Below, piece by piece: positions 9,383 to 19,049 of a DNA stretch of 64,000 bases. Numbering within the stretch: position 1 is the first letter of the stretch; every line of letters begins with the position of its first letter. Both the position numbers and the translations under genes were made by a program. The DNA comes from Opitutia bacterium. GTDB taxonomy: Bacteria; Verrucomicrobiota; Verrucomicrobiia; Opitutales; Opitutaceae. The stretch spans positions 16,673 to 80,672 of the forward strand of contig CANGHW010000010.1 of NCBI GenBank assembly GCA_947453695.1, read 5' to 3'. The notes beneath the pieces were generated by a model. It worked only from the letters and a program-made list of their open reading frames with translations, had not been told where the DNA came from and did not search any database.

Positions 9383-12300
9383 ACGCGCCTCCCATGTCCA
9401 CGCCCGATCCCCGCGCCAACGTCGAAGACGTATTCGAACTGGCCCCACTGCAGCGGGGACTGCTCTTCCACCATCTGCGCGATCCGGCGGGGGGAGACTA
9501 CATCGAGCAGATGACGTTTATGCTCGAGGGAAAGCTGGACCGGGAGGCGTTTGCGCGGGCGTGGCAGACGACGGTCGACCGGCACGCGGCGTTGCGGACC
9601 TCGTTTCAATGGGAGGGGCTGGAGCAACCGCTGCAAATCGTGCATCGGCGCGTGCCGGTGCCGGTGGAAAATCTCGACTGGAGCGGCGACACGGCCGCGG
9701 CACAGACGACGCGGATGGCGCAGTGGCTCGCGACCGACCGGAAGCGGGGCTTTGCGCTGGCGCAGGCACCGCTGTTGCGGCTGACGCTGATCGCGCTCGG
9801 CGCGGGGCGCACCCAAGTGGTGTGGACCCACAGCCATCTGCTGCTCGACGGGTGGAGTCTGCCGCTCGTGTTGCGCGACGTGCTGGCGGCGTATGCGGGG
9901 CACACGACGGGGCGGGCGCCGGCACCGAAGTATCGGGATTTTGTCCGGTGGCTGCGCGGGCGAAACGCGACGGCGGCGGAAAATTTCTGGCGCACCGAGC
10001 TCGCGGGATTCGACGAGCCGACGCCGCTGCCCTGCGTGGACGGTGCGACGCGCGGCGGAGCGAGTGCGCCGCACGAGGCCACCGTCGCGTTTGGCCCGGA
10101 GGAGACCGGGACGTTGAAGGCTTGGGGCGCGGCGCGCGGAGTGACGCTCGCGACGCTGACCGCGGCCGCGTGGGCGCTGGTGCTGGCGAAGCGCAGCGGA
10201 CGGGCGGACGTGGTGTTCGGCTGCACGGTCGCGGGCCGGCCGGCGGAACTGCCGGGAGCGGACGAGACGGTGGGACTCTTTATCAACACCCTGCCGCTGC
10301 GCGTGGCGGTGCCCGCCGTTGAGCGGGCGGGCGCCTGGGTGGCGGGTGTGCAGACGCGGCTGGCGGCGGCCCGCACCCATGAGCACACGCCGCTGGCGAG
10401 TGTGCAGGCGTGGAGCGACGTGCCGGCGGGGCGGGCGCTGTTCGAGACCCTGTTTGTGTTTGAAAACTATCCGGGCGCGGGCGAGGCGGCCACGGTGTTG
10501 CCGGAGGGGTTGCGCCTGGCGGAGGCGCGCAGTCTCGAACGCACTCACTATCCACTCACGGTGGTTGCGGCCGTGGATGGCGGGGCGCTCGTGGTGCGAA
10601 TACTGAGCGACGGCCAGCGCGTGGGGGCCGCGGCGGCCGAAGAAGTGGCGGGATTTTTTCGGGCGGCGGTCGGAGAACTCATGGCGGCGGACGACGCGAC
10701 CCGCGTGGGGGAACTGGATTTACTCACAACGGCGGAGGGCGGGCAGCTCGCGCGGTGGAGCGGGATGGAGCCGGCGGCGGCGGCGGATTGGGTGGATACT
10801 TTCCTGGCGCACGTGCGTGCGCGGCCCGAGGCGGACGCACTCCGGTCGGCGGGCGGGACCATGAGCTACGGCGAGCTCGCGGAACGCAGCGCGCAGCTGG
10901 CGGACCGGCTGGCGACGGCGGGCGTGGGACGGGAAACGATCGTGGCGTTGGGTTTCGGGCGTTCGGCGGAATGGCCGGTAGCGGCCCTGGCGGTATTGCG
11001 GGCAGGCGGCGCCTACCTGCCGATCGATCCGGCGTATCCGAAAGATCGAATCCAGTTCATGCTCGATGACAGCGGGGCGCGGGTGGTGATCGCACCGCGC
11101 GAACACGCGGCGGCGATGCAGGGCGGCGGTCGCACCGTGCTGGCTTGGGAAGATTTTTCCGCCAAGCCGGAGTCGGGCGGCGCGGGCGCGCAGCCGTTGC
11201 CCGCGACCGACGCGCGGCAGGCGGCCTATGTGATCTACACGTCGGGCTCGACCGGGCGCCCGAAGGGCGTGGTGGTGTCGCGCGGGGCGTGGGCCGCGCT
11301 GGCGGAGTTTCAGCGCGAGGCGGCGCGCGTCGGACCGGGCGACCGCGTATTGCAGTTTGCGTCGACGAGTTTCGACGCGTCGGTGTGGGAACTCAGTCTC
11401 GCGCTCGGCAGCGGGGCGACGCTGGTGACCGCAACGACGGAGGCCTTGCGCCCGGGCGAGCCGCTGGCGGAAACGTTGGAACGCGAAGCGGTGACCTGCG
11501 TGCTCCTGCCCCCGAGCACGGCAGCGCATCTGCCGGAAGGCGCGGGCGCGACAGTGAAACTCCTGATCGTCGGCGGCGAGGCGTGTCGGCCGGGATTGGT
11601 GACGCGGTGGGCGAACGGCACACGCCGCTTCGTGAATGCCTACGGACCGACGGAAAATGCGGTGGTGGCGACCTGGACGGATTTGGCCGCGACGGACACG
11701 CACGGGCCGATCGGTGGACCCGTCACGGGGACGCGGGTGTATGTGCTCGACGCGGCGGGCGCGCGGGTGCCACCGGGCGTGGCGGGGGAACTCGCGCTCG
11801 GCGGCGCGAGCCTGGCCCGCGGCTATCTCGGGCGGCCGGAGTTGACGGCGGAGCGCTTCGGGCCGGACCCGTATGGGGCGGCGCCGGGGGCGCGGCTCTA
11901 CCGCACGGGCGACCGCGTGCGCTGGGGCGCGGACGGACGGTTGGAGTTTTTGGGCCGCATCGACGAACAGGTGAAACTGCGCGGCTTTCGCGTGGAGCTC
12001 GGCGAAATCGAAGCGGTGCTGGCGACGCATCCGGCGGTGAAAGAGGCGGCGGTGGCCGTGCGGGGGGAGGCGCAGCTCGTGGCGTGGGTCGCGCGGCGCG
12101 CCGACGCGACGGCGACGGCGGAAGTGTTGCGCGCGTGGGTGCAGGAGCGGTTGCCGGAACACATGGTGCCGGGCCGGTGGTGTTTCGTGTCCGCACTGCC
12201 GCTCACGCCGAACGGGAAGGTAAATAAACGGGCGCTGCCCGAGCCGGAATCCGAGGCGGACAGCGGGGCGGGACCGACCGACGACAACGCAGGCGCGGGG

Positions 12301-15300
12301 TCACCGCTCGTCGCTCTGGTCGCTGGAATTTTCGGCGAAGTGCTCGGCGTGCCGCGGGTCGGGGCGGAGGCGGATTTCTTCGAGTTGGGCGGCCACTCAC
12401 TGCTGGCGACGAAATTGCTCTCGCGGCTGCGGGAAAGTGTTGCACCGGGGCTGCCGTTGCGGGCGGTGTTCGAGGCCCCGACGCCGCGGGCGCTCGCGGA
12501 ATTTGGGGCGGCGCATCGCACGGGGCGGACGGAAGCACCGCCGCCGATCACGGCGCGAGCGGCCGGCACGGCGGCGCCAGCGTCATTTGGCCAGCAGCGT
12601 TTTTGGTTGTTGGAAAAACTGACGCCCGGGAACGCCGCGAACCATCTGCAGCTGGCGGTGCACGTGAGCGGGACCTTGGACCGGGAACGCGTCGTAGCGG
12701 CGTTGCAGGGGTTGAGGACGCGGCACGAGCCGCTGCGCACGGGCCTGGCTGAAGCGGACGGCGCGGTGGTGCAGACGGACGCGGGCGATGCGGCGCTGCC
12801 ATTGCGCGAGAGCGAGGGCGCGGACTGGGCGACTGCGCTGGCGGCGGATGCGGCGGTCGCGTTCGAGTTGGCGCGGGGGCCGTTGTGGCGCGTGCGCGTG
12901 GTGCGCGTGGCGGCGGACGAGCACGTGATCGGGTTCACGTTTCACCATGCGATCTTCGACGGATGGTCGGAAGGCGTGCTCGTGCGCGAACTCGCGGCGC
13001 TCTACGACGGACGGACCCTGCCGTCATCATCGATCACCTACGGCGACTACGCGGCGTGGCAGCGCGCGTGGCTGGCGGGCGGCGAGCTGGCGCGGCAACT
13101 CGGCTACTGGCGAACGAAGCTGGCGGGCGTGCCGGTGCTTGAGCTACCGACCGACCGGCCGAGGCCGGCGGTGCAGACCTTTGCGGGCGGCGTGGTGACG
13201 GCAACGCTGGCGACAGCAGAAGCCGGGGCGGTCGCGGCGTTTGCGCGCAAGGAAAGCGCAACGCTGTTTATGGTGCTGCTGGCAGCCTGGGAAGCAGTGC
13301 TCGCGCGGCACAGCGGACAGACGGATTTCGCGGTGGGCACGCCCATCGCGGGGCGCACGCGCCGGGAGACCGAGGAACTGATCGGGCTGTTTTTGAACAC
13401 GCTCGTGTTGCGTGCGGACACGGCCGGCGATCCGACGTTTGCGGAGCTGGTGGCGCGCGTGCGGACGACGACGCTCGATGCCTACGCGCACCAGGACGCG
13501 CCCTTCGAGCAGATCGTGGAGGTGCTGAATCCGCCGCGCGATCTGAGCCGGACGCCGCTATTCCAGACGTTGCTCGTGTTGCAGAATTCACCGGCGGGCG
13601 AGGCGCGGGTGGCGGGGCTCACGCTGGAGCCGCTGCGCGCAGAGGCGACCACGGCGAAATACGAACTCACGCTCGGCGCAATGGAACGCGACGGTCGGTT
13701 GGAGCTGTCGCTGGAATTTAACCGGGCGATTTTCGACGAGGGGACGGCGCGACGAATCCTGGCTCGCTATGTGACCCTCCTGATGGCGGCGGTCGCGCTA
13801 CCGAAACGGCGGATCACGACGCTGGCGTTCCTGCCCGCCGAGGAATCGGCGCAATTGCGCTCGTGGAATGCGACCGCACGCACCTATCCGACCGGCACGT
13901 GGGTGCACGAGTTTCCGGCGCGCGCACCGGCTGAAGCGATCGCGGTGGTGTGCGGCACCGAGCGGCTGACCTATGCGGAGTTTGGCACCCGCGTGGCGCG
14001 GTTGGCGGCGCGGCTCCGCGCGGGCGGAGTCGGCCGCGAGACGCTCGTCGGCGTTTATCTGGAGCGCTCGGTGGAACTGGTGGTGGCGCTCCACGCGATT
14101 TTGCACGCAGGCGGGGCCTACGTGCCGCTCGACCCGGGGTATCCGCGGGAAAGAGTGGCCCATATGCTGACGGACGCGGGGGTCGCGTGGGTCCTGACGA
14201 CGACAACGTTGGCGGGACAAATACCGCCGACGACGGCGCAACTCCTGCGGCTCGATGTGCCAGCGACGGAGGAGGACGCCACGGAGCCGGGGCGGGAGTC
14301 GCCGCAGGGTCCGCTGCACGGCGATAGTGCGGCCTACATGATCTACACGTCGGGTTCGACCGGCCGACCGAAAGGCGCGGTCAACACGCACGCGGGCATT
14401 CTCAACCGATTGCAGTGGATGCAGGAGGCGCTGCCGTTGGGCGGGGACGACCGGGTGTTGCAGAAAACCCCGTTCAGTTTCGACGTGTCGGTGTGGGAAT
14501 TTTTTTGGCCGTTGATGACGGGAGCGACGCTCGTGGTGGCGGAGCCGGACGCGCACAAAGATCCGGCGCGGCTGGTGGCGCTGATCGTGGCGCAAGGAAT
14601 CACGACGCTGCATTTCGTGCCGTCGATGTTGCGCGCCTTTCTGGAAGCGCCCGGCGTGGAGCGGTGCACCTCGCTACGGCAGGTGATCTGTTCCGGAGAG
14701 GAATTGCCGCGCGAGCTGGTGGAACGGTTTTACGCGAAGAGCGCAGCGGCGCTGCACAATCTCTACGGGCCGACGGAAGCGGCGGTGGATGTGACGTGGC
14801 ACGCGTGCCGGCGGGGCGATACCGGGCCGGTGCCGATCGGGCGGCCGATCGCGAATCTGGAAATCATGGTGCTGGACACGGCGGGTCGCGAGACGCCGAT
14901 CGGCGTGCCGGGCGAAGTGATGCTCGGCGGAATCGGACTCGGGCGCGGTTACCACGGGCAGCCCGGGTTGACGGCGGAACGCTGGGTGCCCCACCCCACT
15001 TCGGCGGTGCCGGGCGCACGGCTCTACCGGACGGGCGACCTCGGACGCTGGCGCGCGGACGGCGAAGTGGAATACCTGGGGCGGTTGGATTTTCAGGTGA
15101 AGCTGCGCGGTTTTCGCATCGAGCTCGGCGAGATCGAGGCGGCCTTGCGGGAACACAGCCAAATCGCGGATGCGGCGGTGGCACTGCGCACAGATGCGCC
15201 GGGGGAGGCCCGGTTGGTCGGGTATGTCGTGGCGCGCGGGGCGGCACCGACGATCGCGGAGTTGCGCGAGTGGCTGGCGCGGCGGCTGCCGGAGCACATG

Positions 15301-15744
15301 GTGCCGGCGGCGTGGGTGACGCTCGATGCGTTGCCGCTCTCGCCGGCGGGCAAGACGGACCGGCGGGCGCTGCCAGCACCGGCGGCGGCGACGCGGGCGA
15401 CCGAAACGGCGCCGCCGCAGGGACCAGTGGAAGAATGGATCGCCGCGATGTGGACGGAGTTGCTCGACGGCGCGCAGCCCGGGCGCGACGACAATTTTTT
15501 TGTGCTCGGGGGACACTCATTGCTGGCGACGCAGTTTGTCTCGCGGGTGCGCGAGCAGCTGCAAATCGAGCTGCCGCTCCTGCAATTCTTTGAGGACGCG
15601 ACGCCGGCGGGGTGCGCACGGACGTTCCTCGCGCTGGAGCCGGCGGCGGGCCACGCGGAAAAATATGCCCGGGCGCGGCTACGGTTGCGGGCGCTCTCGC
15701 CCGAAGAGAAGGCGCGGTTGCTGGCGCCAAAAACCGGACCATGA
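9379..15744 (+). CDS. Bimodular NRPS C-A-PCP-C-A-PCP (second module Ser)
   Basis: The ATG overlaps the previous stop by 4 nt, so the gene is translationally coupled. Domains along 2121 aa: C1 14-440; A1 468-953; PCP1 with Ser 1007; C2 1055-1485 (HHAIFDG); A2 1505-2000; PCP2 with Ser 2047. C1 follows an E domain, as expected for a D-donor condensation domain. Its active-site motif reads SHLLLDG, so the first His is Ser while the second, catalytic His is kept. The A1 code by eye is D-A-W-L-I-G-A-V-V-K, a hydrophobic pocket I cannot assign. The A2 code is D-V-W-H-I-S-L-V-D-K, nearly identical to the classic serine code (DVWHLSLIDK), so Ser is well supported. There is no E domain, so both residues should stay L. 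The product is passed to the C domain of the next protein. Confidence 0.95.
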   Translation: MNAPPMSTPDPRANVEDVFELAPLQRGLLFHHLRDPAGGDYIEQMTFMLEGKLDREAFARAWQTTVDRHAALRTSFQWEGLEQPLQIVHRRVPVPVENLDWSGDTAAAQTTRMAQWLATDRKRGFALAQAPLLRLTLIALGAGRTQVVWTHSHLLLDGWSLPLVLRDVLAAYAGHTTGRAPAPKYRDFVRWLRGRNATAAENFWRTELAGFDEPTPLPCVDGATRGGASAPHEATVAFGPEETGTLKAWGAARGVTLATLTAAAWALVLAKRSGRADVVFGCTVAGRPAELPGADETVGLFINTLPLRVAVPAVERAGAWVAGVQTRLAAARTHEHTPLASVQAWSDVPAGRALFETLFVFENYPGAGEAATVLPEGLRLAEARSLERTHYPLTVVAAVDGGALVVRILSDGQRVGAAAAEEVAGFFRAAVGELMAADDATRVGELDLLTTAEGGQLARWSGMEPAAAADWVDTFLAHVRARPEADALRSAGGTMSYGELAERSAQLADRLATAGVGRETIVALGFGRSAEWPVAALAVLRAGGAYLPIDPAYPKDRIQFMLDDSGARVVIAPREHAAAMQGGGRTVLAWEDFSAKPESGGAGAQPLPATDARQAAYVIYTSGSTGRPKGVVVSRGAWAALAEFQREAARVGPGDRVLQFASTSFDASVWELSLALGSGATLVTATTEALRPGEPLAETLEREAVTCVLLPPSTAAHLPEGAGATVKLLIVGGEACRPGLVTRWANGTRRFVNAYGPTENAVVATWTDLAATDTHGPIGGPVTGTRVYVLDAAGARVPPGVAGELALGGASLARGYLGRPELTAERFGPDPYGAAPGARLYRTGDRVRWGADGRLEFLGRIDEQVKLRGFRVELGEIEAVLATHPAVKEAAVAVRGEAQLVAWVARRADATATAEVLRAWVQERLPEHMVPGRWCFVSALPLTPNGKVNKRALPEPESEADSGAGPTDDNAGAGSPLVALVAGIFGEVLGVPRVGAEADFFELGGHSLLATKLLSRLRESVAPGLPLRAVFEAPTPRALAEFGAAHRTGRTEAPPPITARAAGTAAPASFGQQRFWLLEKLTPGNAANHLQLAVHVSGTLDRERVVAALQGLRTRHEPLRTGLAEADGAVVQTDAGDAALPLRESEGADWATALAADAAVAFELARGPLWRVRVVRVAADEHVIGFTFHHAIFDGWSEGVLVRELAALYDGRTLPSSSITYGDYAAWQRAWLAGGELARQLGYWRTKLAGVPVLELPTDRPRPAVQTFAGGVVTATLATAEAGAVAAFARKESATLFMVLLAAWEAVLARHSGQTDFAVGTPIAGRTRRETEELIGLFLNTLVLRADTAGDPTFAELVARVRTTTLDAYAHQDAPFEQIVEVLNPPRDLSRTPLFQTLLVLQNSPAGEARVAGLTLEPLRAEATTAKYELTLGAMERDGRLELSLEFNRAIFDEGTARRILARYVTLLMAAVALPKRRITTLAFLPAEESAQLRSWNATARTYPTGTWVHEFPARAPAEAIAVVCGTERLTYAEFGTRVARLAARLRAGGVGRETLVGVYLERSVELVVALHAILHAGGAYVPLDPGYPRERVAHMLTDAGVAWVLTTTTLAGQIPPTTAQLLRLDVPATEEDATEPGRESPQGPLHGDSAAYMIYTSGSTGRPKGAVNTHAGILNRLQWMQEALPLGGDDRVLQKTPFSFDVSVWEFFWPLMTGATLVVAEPDAHKDPARLVALIVAQGITTLHFVPSMLRAFLEAPGVERCTSLRQVICSGEELPRELVERFYAKSAAALHNLYGPTEAAVDVTWHACRRGDTGPVPIGRPIANLEIMVLDTAGRETPIGVPGEVMLGGIGLGRGYHGQPGLTAERWVPHPTSAVPGARLYRTGDLGRWRADGEVEYLGRLDFQVKLRGFRIELGEIEAALREHSQIADAAVALRTDAPGEARLVGYVVARGAAPTIAELREWLARRLPEHMVPAAWVTLDALPLSPAGKTDRRALPAPAAATRATETAPPQGPVEEWIAAMWTELLDGAQPGRDDNFFVLGGHSLLATQFVSRVREQLQIELPLLQFFEDATPAGCARTFLALEPAAGHAEKYARARLRLRALSPEEKARLLAPKTGP

Positions 15745-18700
15745 GCGCCTCCGATTCGGACGAGGCTCTGATGGCCCTGTTGCTCGCCAGCGACGGCGAG
15801 GCGGCGACGGCAAAACCGGCGGGCATCCCACGCCGGCCGGCCGGCGCCGACGCGCCGCTATCCTTCGCGCAGCAACGGCTCTGGTTTCTCGACCGCCTCG
15901 TGCCGGGCAATGCGGCCTATAATATTTCCGCCGCCTTCGTGTTGAGCGGTGCACTCGACGGCCCGGCGCTCGAGCGGAGCGTGCACGCGGTGATTGCGCG
16001 GCACGAGAGCCTGCGGACGGTGTTCATTGAGGACGCAGACGGACAGCCCGTGCAACGCGTGCGGGCGGCGGACGCGGCGGGCGAGGCAGTGCAGTGGGCG
16101 GATGTTTCCGCCGAGGCGGACCCGGGGGCGGCGGCGCGGCGGATTGCGGCCGAGGAGGCGGCGCGGCCCTTTGAACTGGCGCAAGGTGCCCCGGTGCGCG
16201 TCCGGATTTTACGGCTCGCAGCGACGGAGCACGCGGTCGTGTGCACCTTACATCACATTGTGTCGGACGGCTGGTCGACGGGCGTGTTGATCCGCGAGAT
16301 TGCGGCGCATTATGCGACGCCGGGGACGATCGCCCCCCTCCCGGTGCAGTATGGGGATTTCGCGACGTGGCAGCGGGCGAAGTTGACGGGGCCGGAATTG
16401 GAGCGGCAGCTCGGGTGGTGGCGGGAGCGGCTGGCGGGATTGCCGGTGCTGGAGCTTCCGACCGATTTTCCGCGTCCGGCGGTCCAGAGTTTTCGCGGCG
16501 CGCGCGTGGCGCTGGCGACTGACGCGGCACTACGGGACGGGCTGGCGCAGCGCGCGCGCGAGGCGGGCACGACGTTGTTTGCGACGTTGCTGGCGGCAGT
16601 GCAGGTCGCACTGGCAGCGTGGAGCGGACAGCGGGATTTCGCGGTCGGCGCGCCGGTGGCGGGACGAACACGTGGCGAGTTGGAGCCGCTGATCGGATTT
16701 TTCGTCAACACGCTCGTGCTGCGCACCGAGCTGGCGGGCGACCCGACGGGACGCGAGTTGCTGGCGCGCACGAAGCAGAATTTGCAGGCAGCGCTGGCCC
16801 ATCAGGACGTGCCCTTCGAAAAACTCGTCGAGGCGCTCAATCCCGATCGGCAACTCGGCACGACGCCACTGGTGCAGGCGATGTTTTCGCTGGAGAACGC
16901 GCCCGACGGCGGACTCGCGTTGCCGGGGCTGCGGCTGACACCGATCGTGCCCGAGGGCGTGGTAGCGAAGTTTGAACTCACGGTGGGTCTGACGGACGGA
17001 CCGAACGGACTGCGTGGAGCGGTCGACTACGCGGCGGACCTCTTTACCGCGGCGAGTGTGGAGCGGTTTGCCGCGCTGCTGCAGCGCGTGCTGCGGGGCT
17101 TGGTGGAGAATCCGGACACACGGGTGTCGGCGCTCGCGGCGCCCGACGCGGCGGAGCGGGAGGAACTCGGGAAGTTGGGCAGCGGGGAGCGTGTGGTGGA
17201 GCCAAGCACGCGTCCGGCTCCGGAGCTGATCGCGGCGTGGGCTCGGCGCACACCGGAAGCGACGGCGCTGGTGGACGCGGGCGGGACGATCACGTTTGCA
17301 GAAATGTTGGCGCGGGCGGACCGGGTGGCGGCGGGATTGCGACGGCGTGGCGTCGGACGCGAGCACGTGGTCGCCACCGCGCTGGAGCGTTCGGCGGCGC
17401 TGGTGGTGGTGCAGCTCGGAATTTGGCGGGCGGGCGCGGCATATTTGCCGCTCGATCCGGCCCACCCGGCGGAACGGCTGGCGTGGATGGCGGGCGACGC
17501 GGCGGCGCGGTGGGTAATCACAACAATGGAGCGCCGGGGAGATTTTGGCGCGGTGCCGACGGTCACGGCGGAGGAATTGGCGGCGGACGGTGCAGGCGCG
17601 GAGGCGGACGCGGGAGTGGAGAGGGAGGCCGGTGGAGCAGTGGCGACGCGCGATTTGGCCTATGTGATCTATACCTCGGGCTCCACCGGGCGGCCCAAGG
17701 GCGTGGCGGTGGAACACGGGGCGTTGTTGAATCTAATCGACTGGCACAGGCAGGCGTTCGGCGTGACGGCAGCGGATCGCGGAACATTGGTGGCGGGCGT
17801 GGCCTTCGACGCGGCGGTGTGGGAGACGTGGCCGTATCTGGGGGCCGGCGCGGCGGTGGCAGTGGCGTCGGCGGAGACGGTGGCGGCGCCGGAGCGCCTG
17901 CGTGATTGGATTCTGGAAACGGGGGCGACGGTGAGTTTTGCGCCGACCCCGCTGGCCGAGCGGCTGCTGGCGCTGCCCTGGCCAGAACGGACGCGCCTGC
18001 GCTGGTTGCTGGCGGGGGGAGACCGGTTGCGGGCGGCGCCGCCGGCGGGCCTGCCGTTTGCGTTGAGCAACAATTACGGACCGACGGAGCACGCGGTGGT
18101 AGCAACCTCGGGGCCCGTGGCGGGCGGCGACAGGCGCGTGCCGGACATCGGACGACCGATCGCGAACACGGTGCTGCGCCTCCTCGATGCAGCGGGGCGG
18201 CCGGTGCCGCGCGGCGCAGTGGGGGAAATCTCCCTCGGCGGGCCGAGTCTGGCGCGTGGTTATTTAGGGCGACCGGAATTGACGGCGGAGAAATTTATCG
18301 GCGACCCGCAGTCGGAGCGGCCGGGCGCGCGGCTCTACCGCACGGGCGATCTGGGGCGGTGGCGCGAGGACGGGACGCTGGAATTTCGCGGGCGGGCGGA
18401 TCACCAGGTAAAAATCCGCGGACACCGCATCGAGCCGGGTGAGATCGAAGCGGCCGTGTTGGCGCACCCGGGAGTGACGGGAGCGGTGGTGGAGGTCCGC
18501 GTGTGGCGGGGCGAGCCGGCATTGGTCGCTTATGTCGCGCCCGCCGTAGACGAGACGGCGTTGCGGGCGGCACTGCGCGCAACGCTGCCGGCCGCGATGG
18601 TGCCGTCGGTGGTGGTGATGCTCGCGGCGTTGCCACTGACGGCAAACGGGAAGGTGGACCGGCGGGCGTTGCCGGCGCCGAGCGAGGAAGCGAACGCAGC

Positions 18701-19049
18701 GGCGTCGGCGGCGGTGGCCCCGGCGAATGCACTGGAGGCGGCGATCGCGGGCGTGTGGTGCGAGGTCCTCGGGCGCGCGGCGGTGGGCGCAACGGATAAT
18801 TTCTTCGACCTCGGCGGGCACTCGCTTCTCCTCGTGCAAGTGCAAGTCCGTCTCCAAACTCTTCTCGGTCGCGCGATCCCGGTGGTGGCGCTGTTTGCGC
18901 ACCCCACCGTGCGAACGCTCGCGGCGCAACTTGGCGGTGACGCGGGTTCGTCGGGCCGTGCTCCAGGTGATAATGACGCGACGGAGCGAGCAGCACGGCA
19001 GCGAGCGGCGTTGGCGCGCAAGCGCGCGGGACGCGGAGGCGCGGTATGA
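15741..19049 (+). CDS. Monomodular NRPS C-A-PCP, leucine-type
   Basis: Start ATG 15741 overlaps the upstream stop (ATGA); the open frame reaches further 5' but that part is out of context. 1102 aa. The C domain is about 34-470 with HHIVSDGWS. The A domain is about 487-977 (YTSGSTGRPK; A10 ANGKVDRRALP). The PCP has its Ser at 1028 (LGGHS). The adenylation code by eye is D-A-W-F-L-G-N-V-V-K, an exact match to the canonical leucine code, so L-Leu is the likely substrate. A basic, Arg/Ala-rich tail of about 35 residues after the PCP may serve as a docking segment towards the PKS that follows. This is the NRPS-to-PKS hand-over point of the plus-strand arm: the next gene starts within its stop codon and opens with a ketosynthase. 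Confidence 0.95.
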   Translation: MSASDSDEALMALLLASDGEAATAKPAGIPRRPAGADAPLSFAQQRLWFLDRLVPGNAAYNISAAFVLSGALDGPALERSVHAVIARHESLRTVFIEDADGQPVQRVRAADAAGEAVQWADVSAEADPGAAARRIAAEEAARPFELAQGAPVRVRILRLAATEHAVVCTLHHIVSDGWSTGVLIREIAAHYATPGTIAPLPVQYGDFATWQRAKLTGPELERQLGWWRERLAGLPVLELPTDFPRPAVQSFRGARVALATDAALRDGLAQRAREAGTTLFATLLAAVQVALAAWSGQRDFAVGAPVAGRTRGELEPLIGFFVNTLVLRTELAGDPTGRELLARTKQNLQAALAHQDVPFEKLVEALNPDRQLGTTPLVQAMFSLENAPDGGLALPGLRLTPIVPEGVVAKFELTVGLTDGPNGLRGAVDYAADLFTAASVERFAALLQRVLRGLVENPDTRVSALAAPDAAEREELGKLGSGERVVEPSTRPAPELIAAWARRTPEATALVDAGGTITFAEMLARADRVAAGLRRRGVGREHVVATALERSAALVVVQLGIWRAGAAYLPLDPAHPAERLAWMAGDAAARWVITTMERRGDFGAVPTVTAEELAADGAGAEADAGVEREAGGAVATRDLAYVIYTSGSTGRPKGVAVEHGALLNLIDWHRQAFGVTAADRGTLVAGVAFDAAVWETWPYLGAGAAVAVASAETVAAPERLRDWILETGATVSFAPTPLAERLLALPWPERTRLRWLLAGGDRLRAAPPAGLPFALSNNYGPTEHAVVATSGPVAGGDRRVPDIGRPIANTVLRLLDAAGRPVPRGAVGEISLGGPSLARGYLGRPELTAEKFIGDPQSERPGARLYRTGDLGRWREDGTLEFRGRADHQVKIRGHRIEPGEIEAAVLAHPGVTGAVVEVRVWRGEPALVAYVAPAVDETALRAALRATLPAAMVPSVVVMLAALPLTANGKVDRRALPAPSEEANAAASAAVAPANALEAAIAGVWCEVLGRAAVGATDNFFDLGGHSLLLVQVQVRLQTLLGRAIPVVALFAHPTVRTLAAQLGGDAGSSGRAPGDNDATERAARQRAALARKRAGRGGAV

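Noticed and set aside
6182..9448. 1,088-codon minus-strand ORF opposite the NRPS
   Set aside because: It is Arg/His-rich with no domain and mirrors a clear NRPS on the plus strand; in GC-rich sequence the antisense frame stays open by codon bias.
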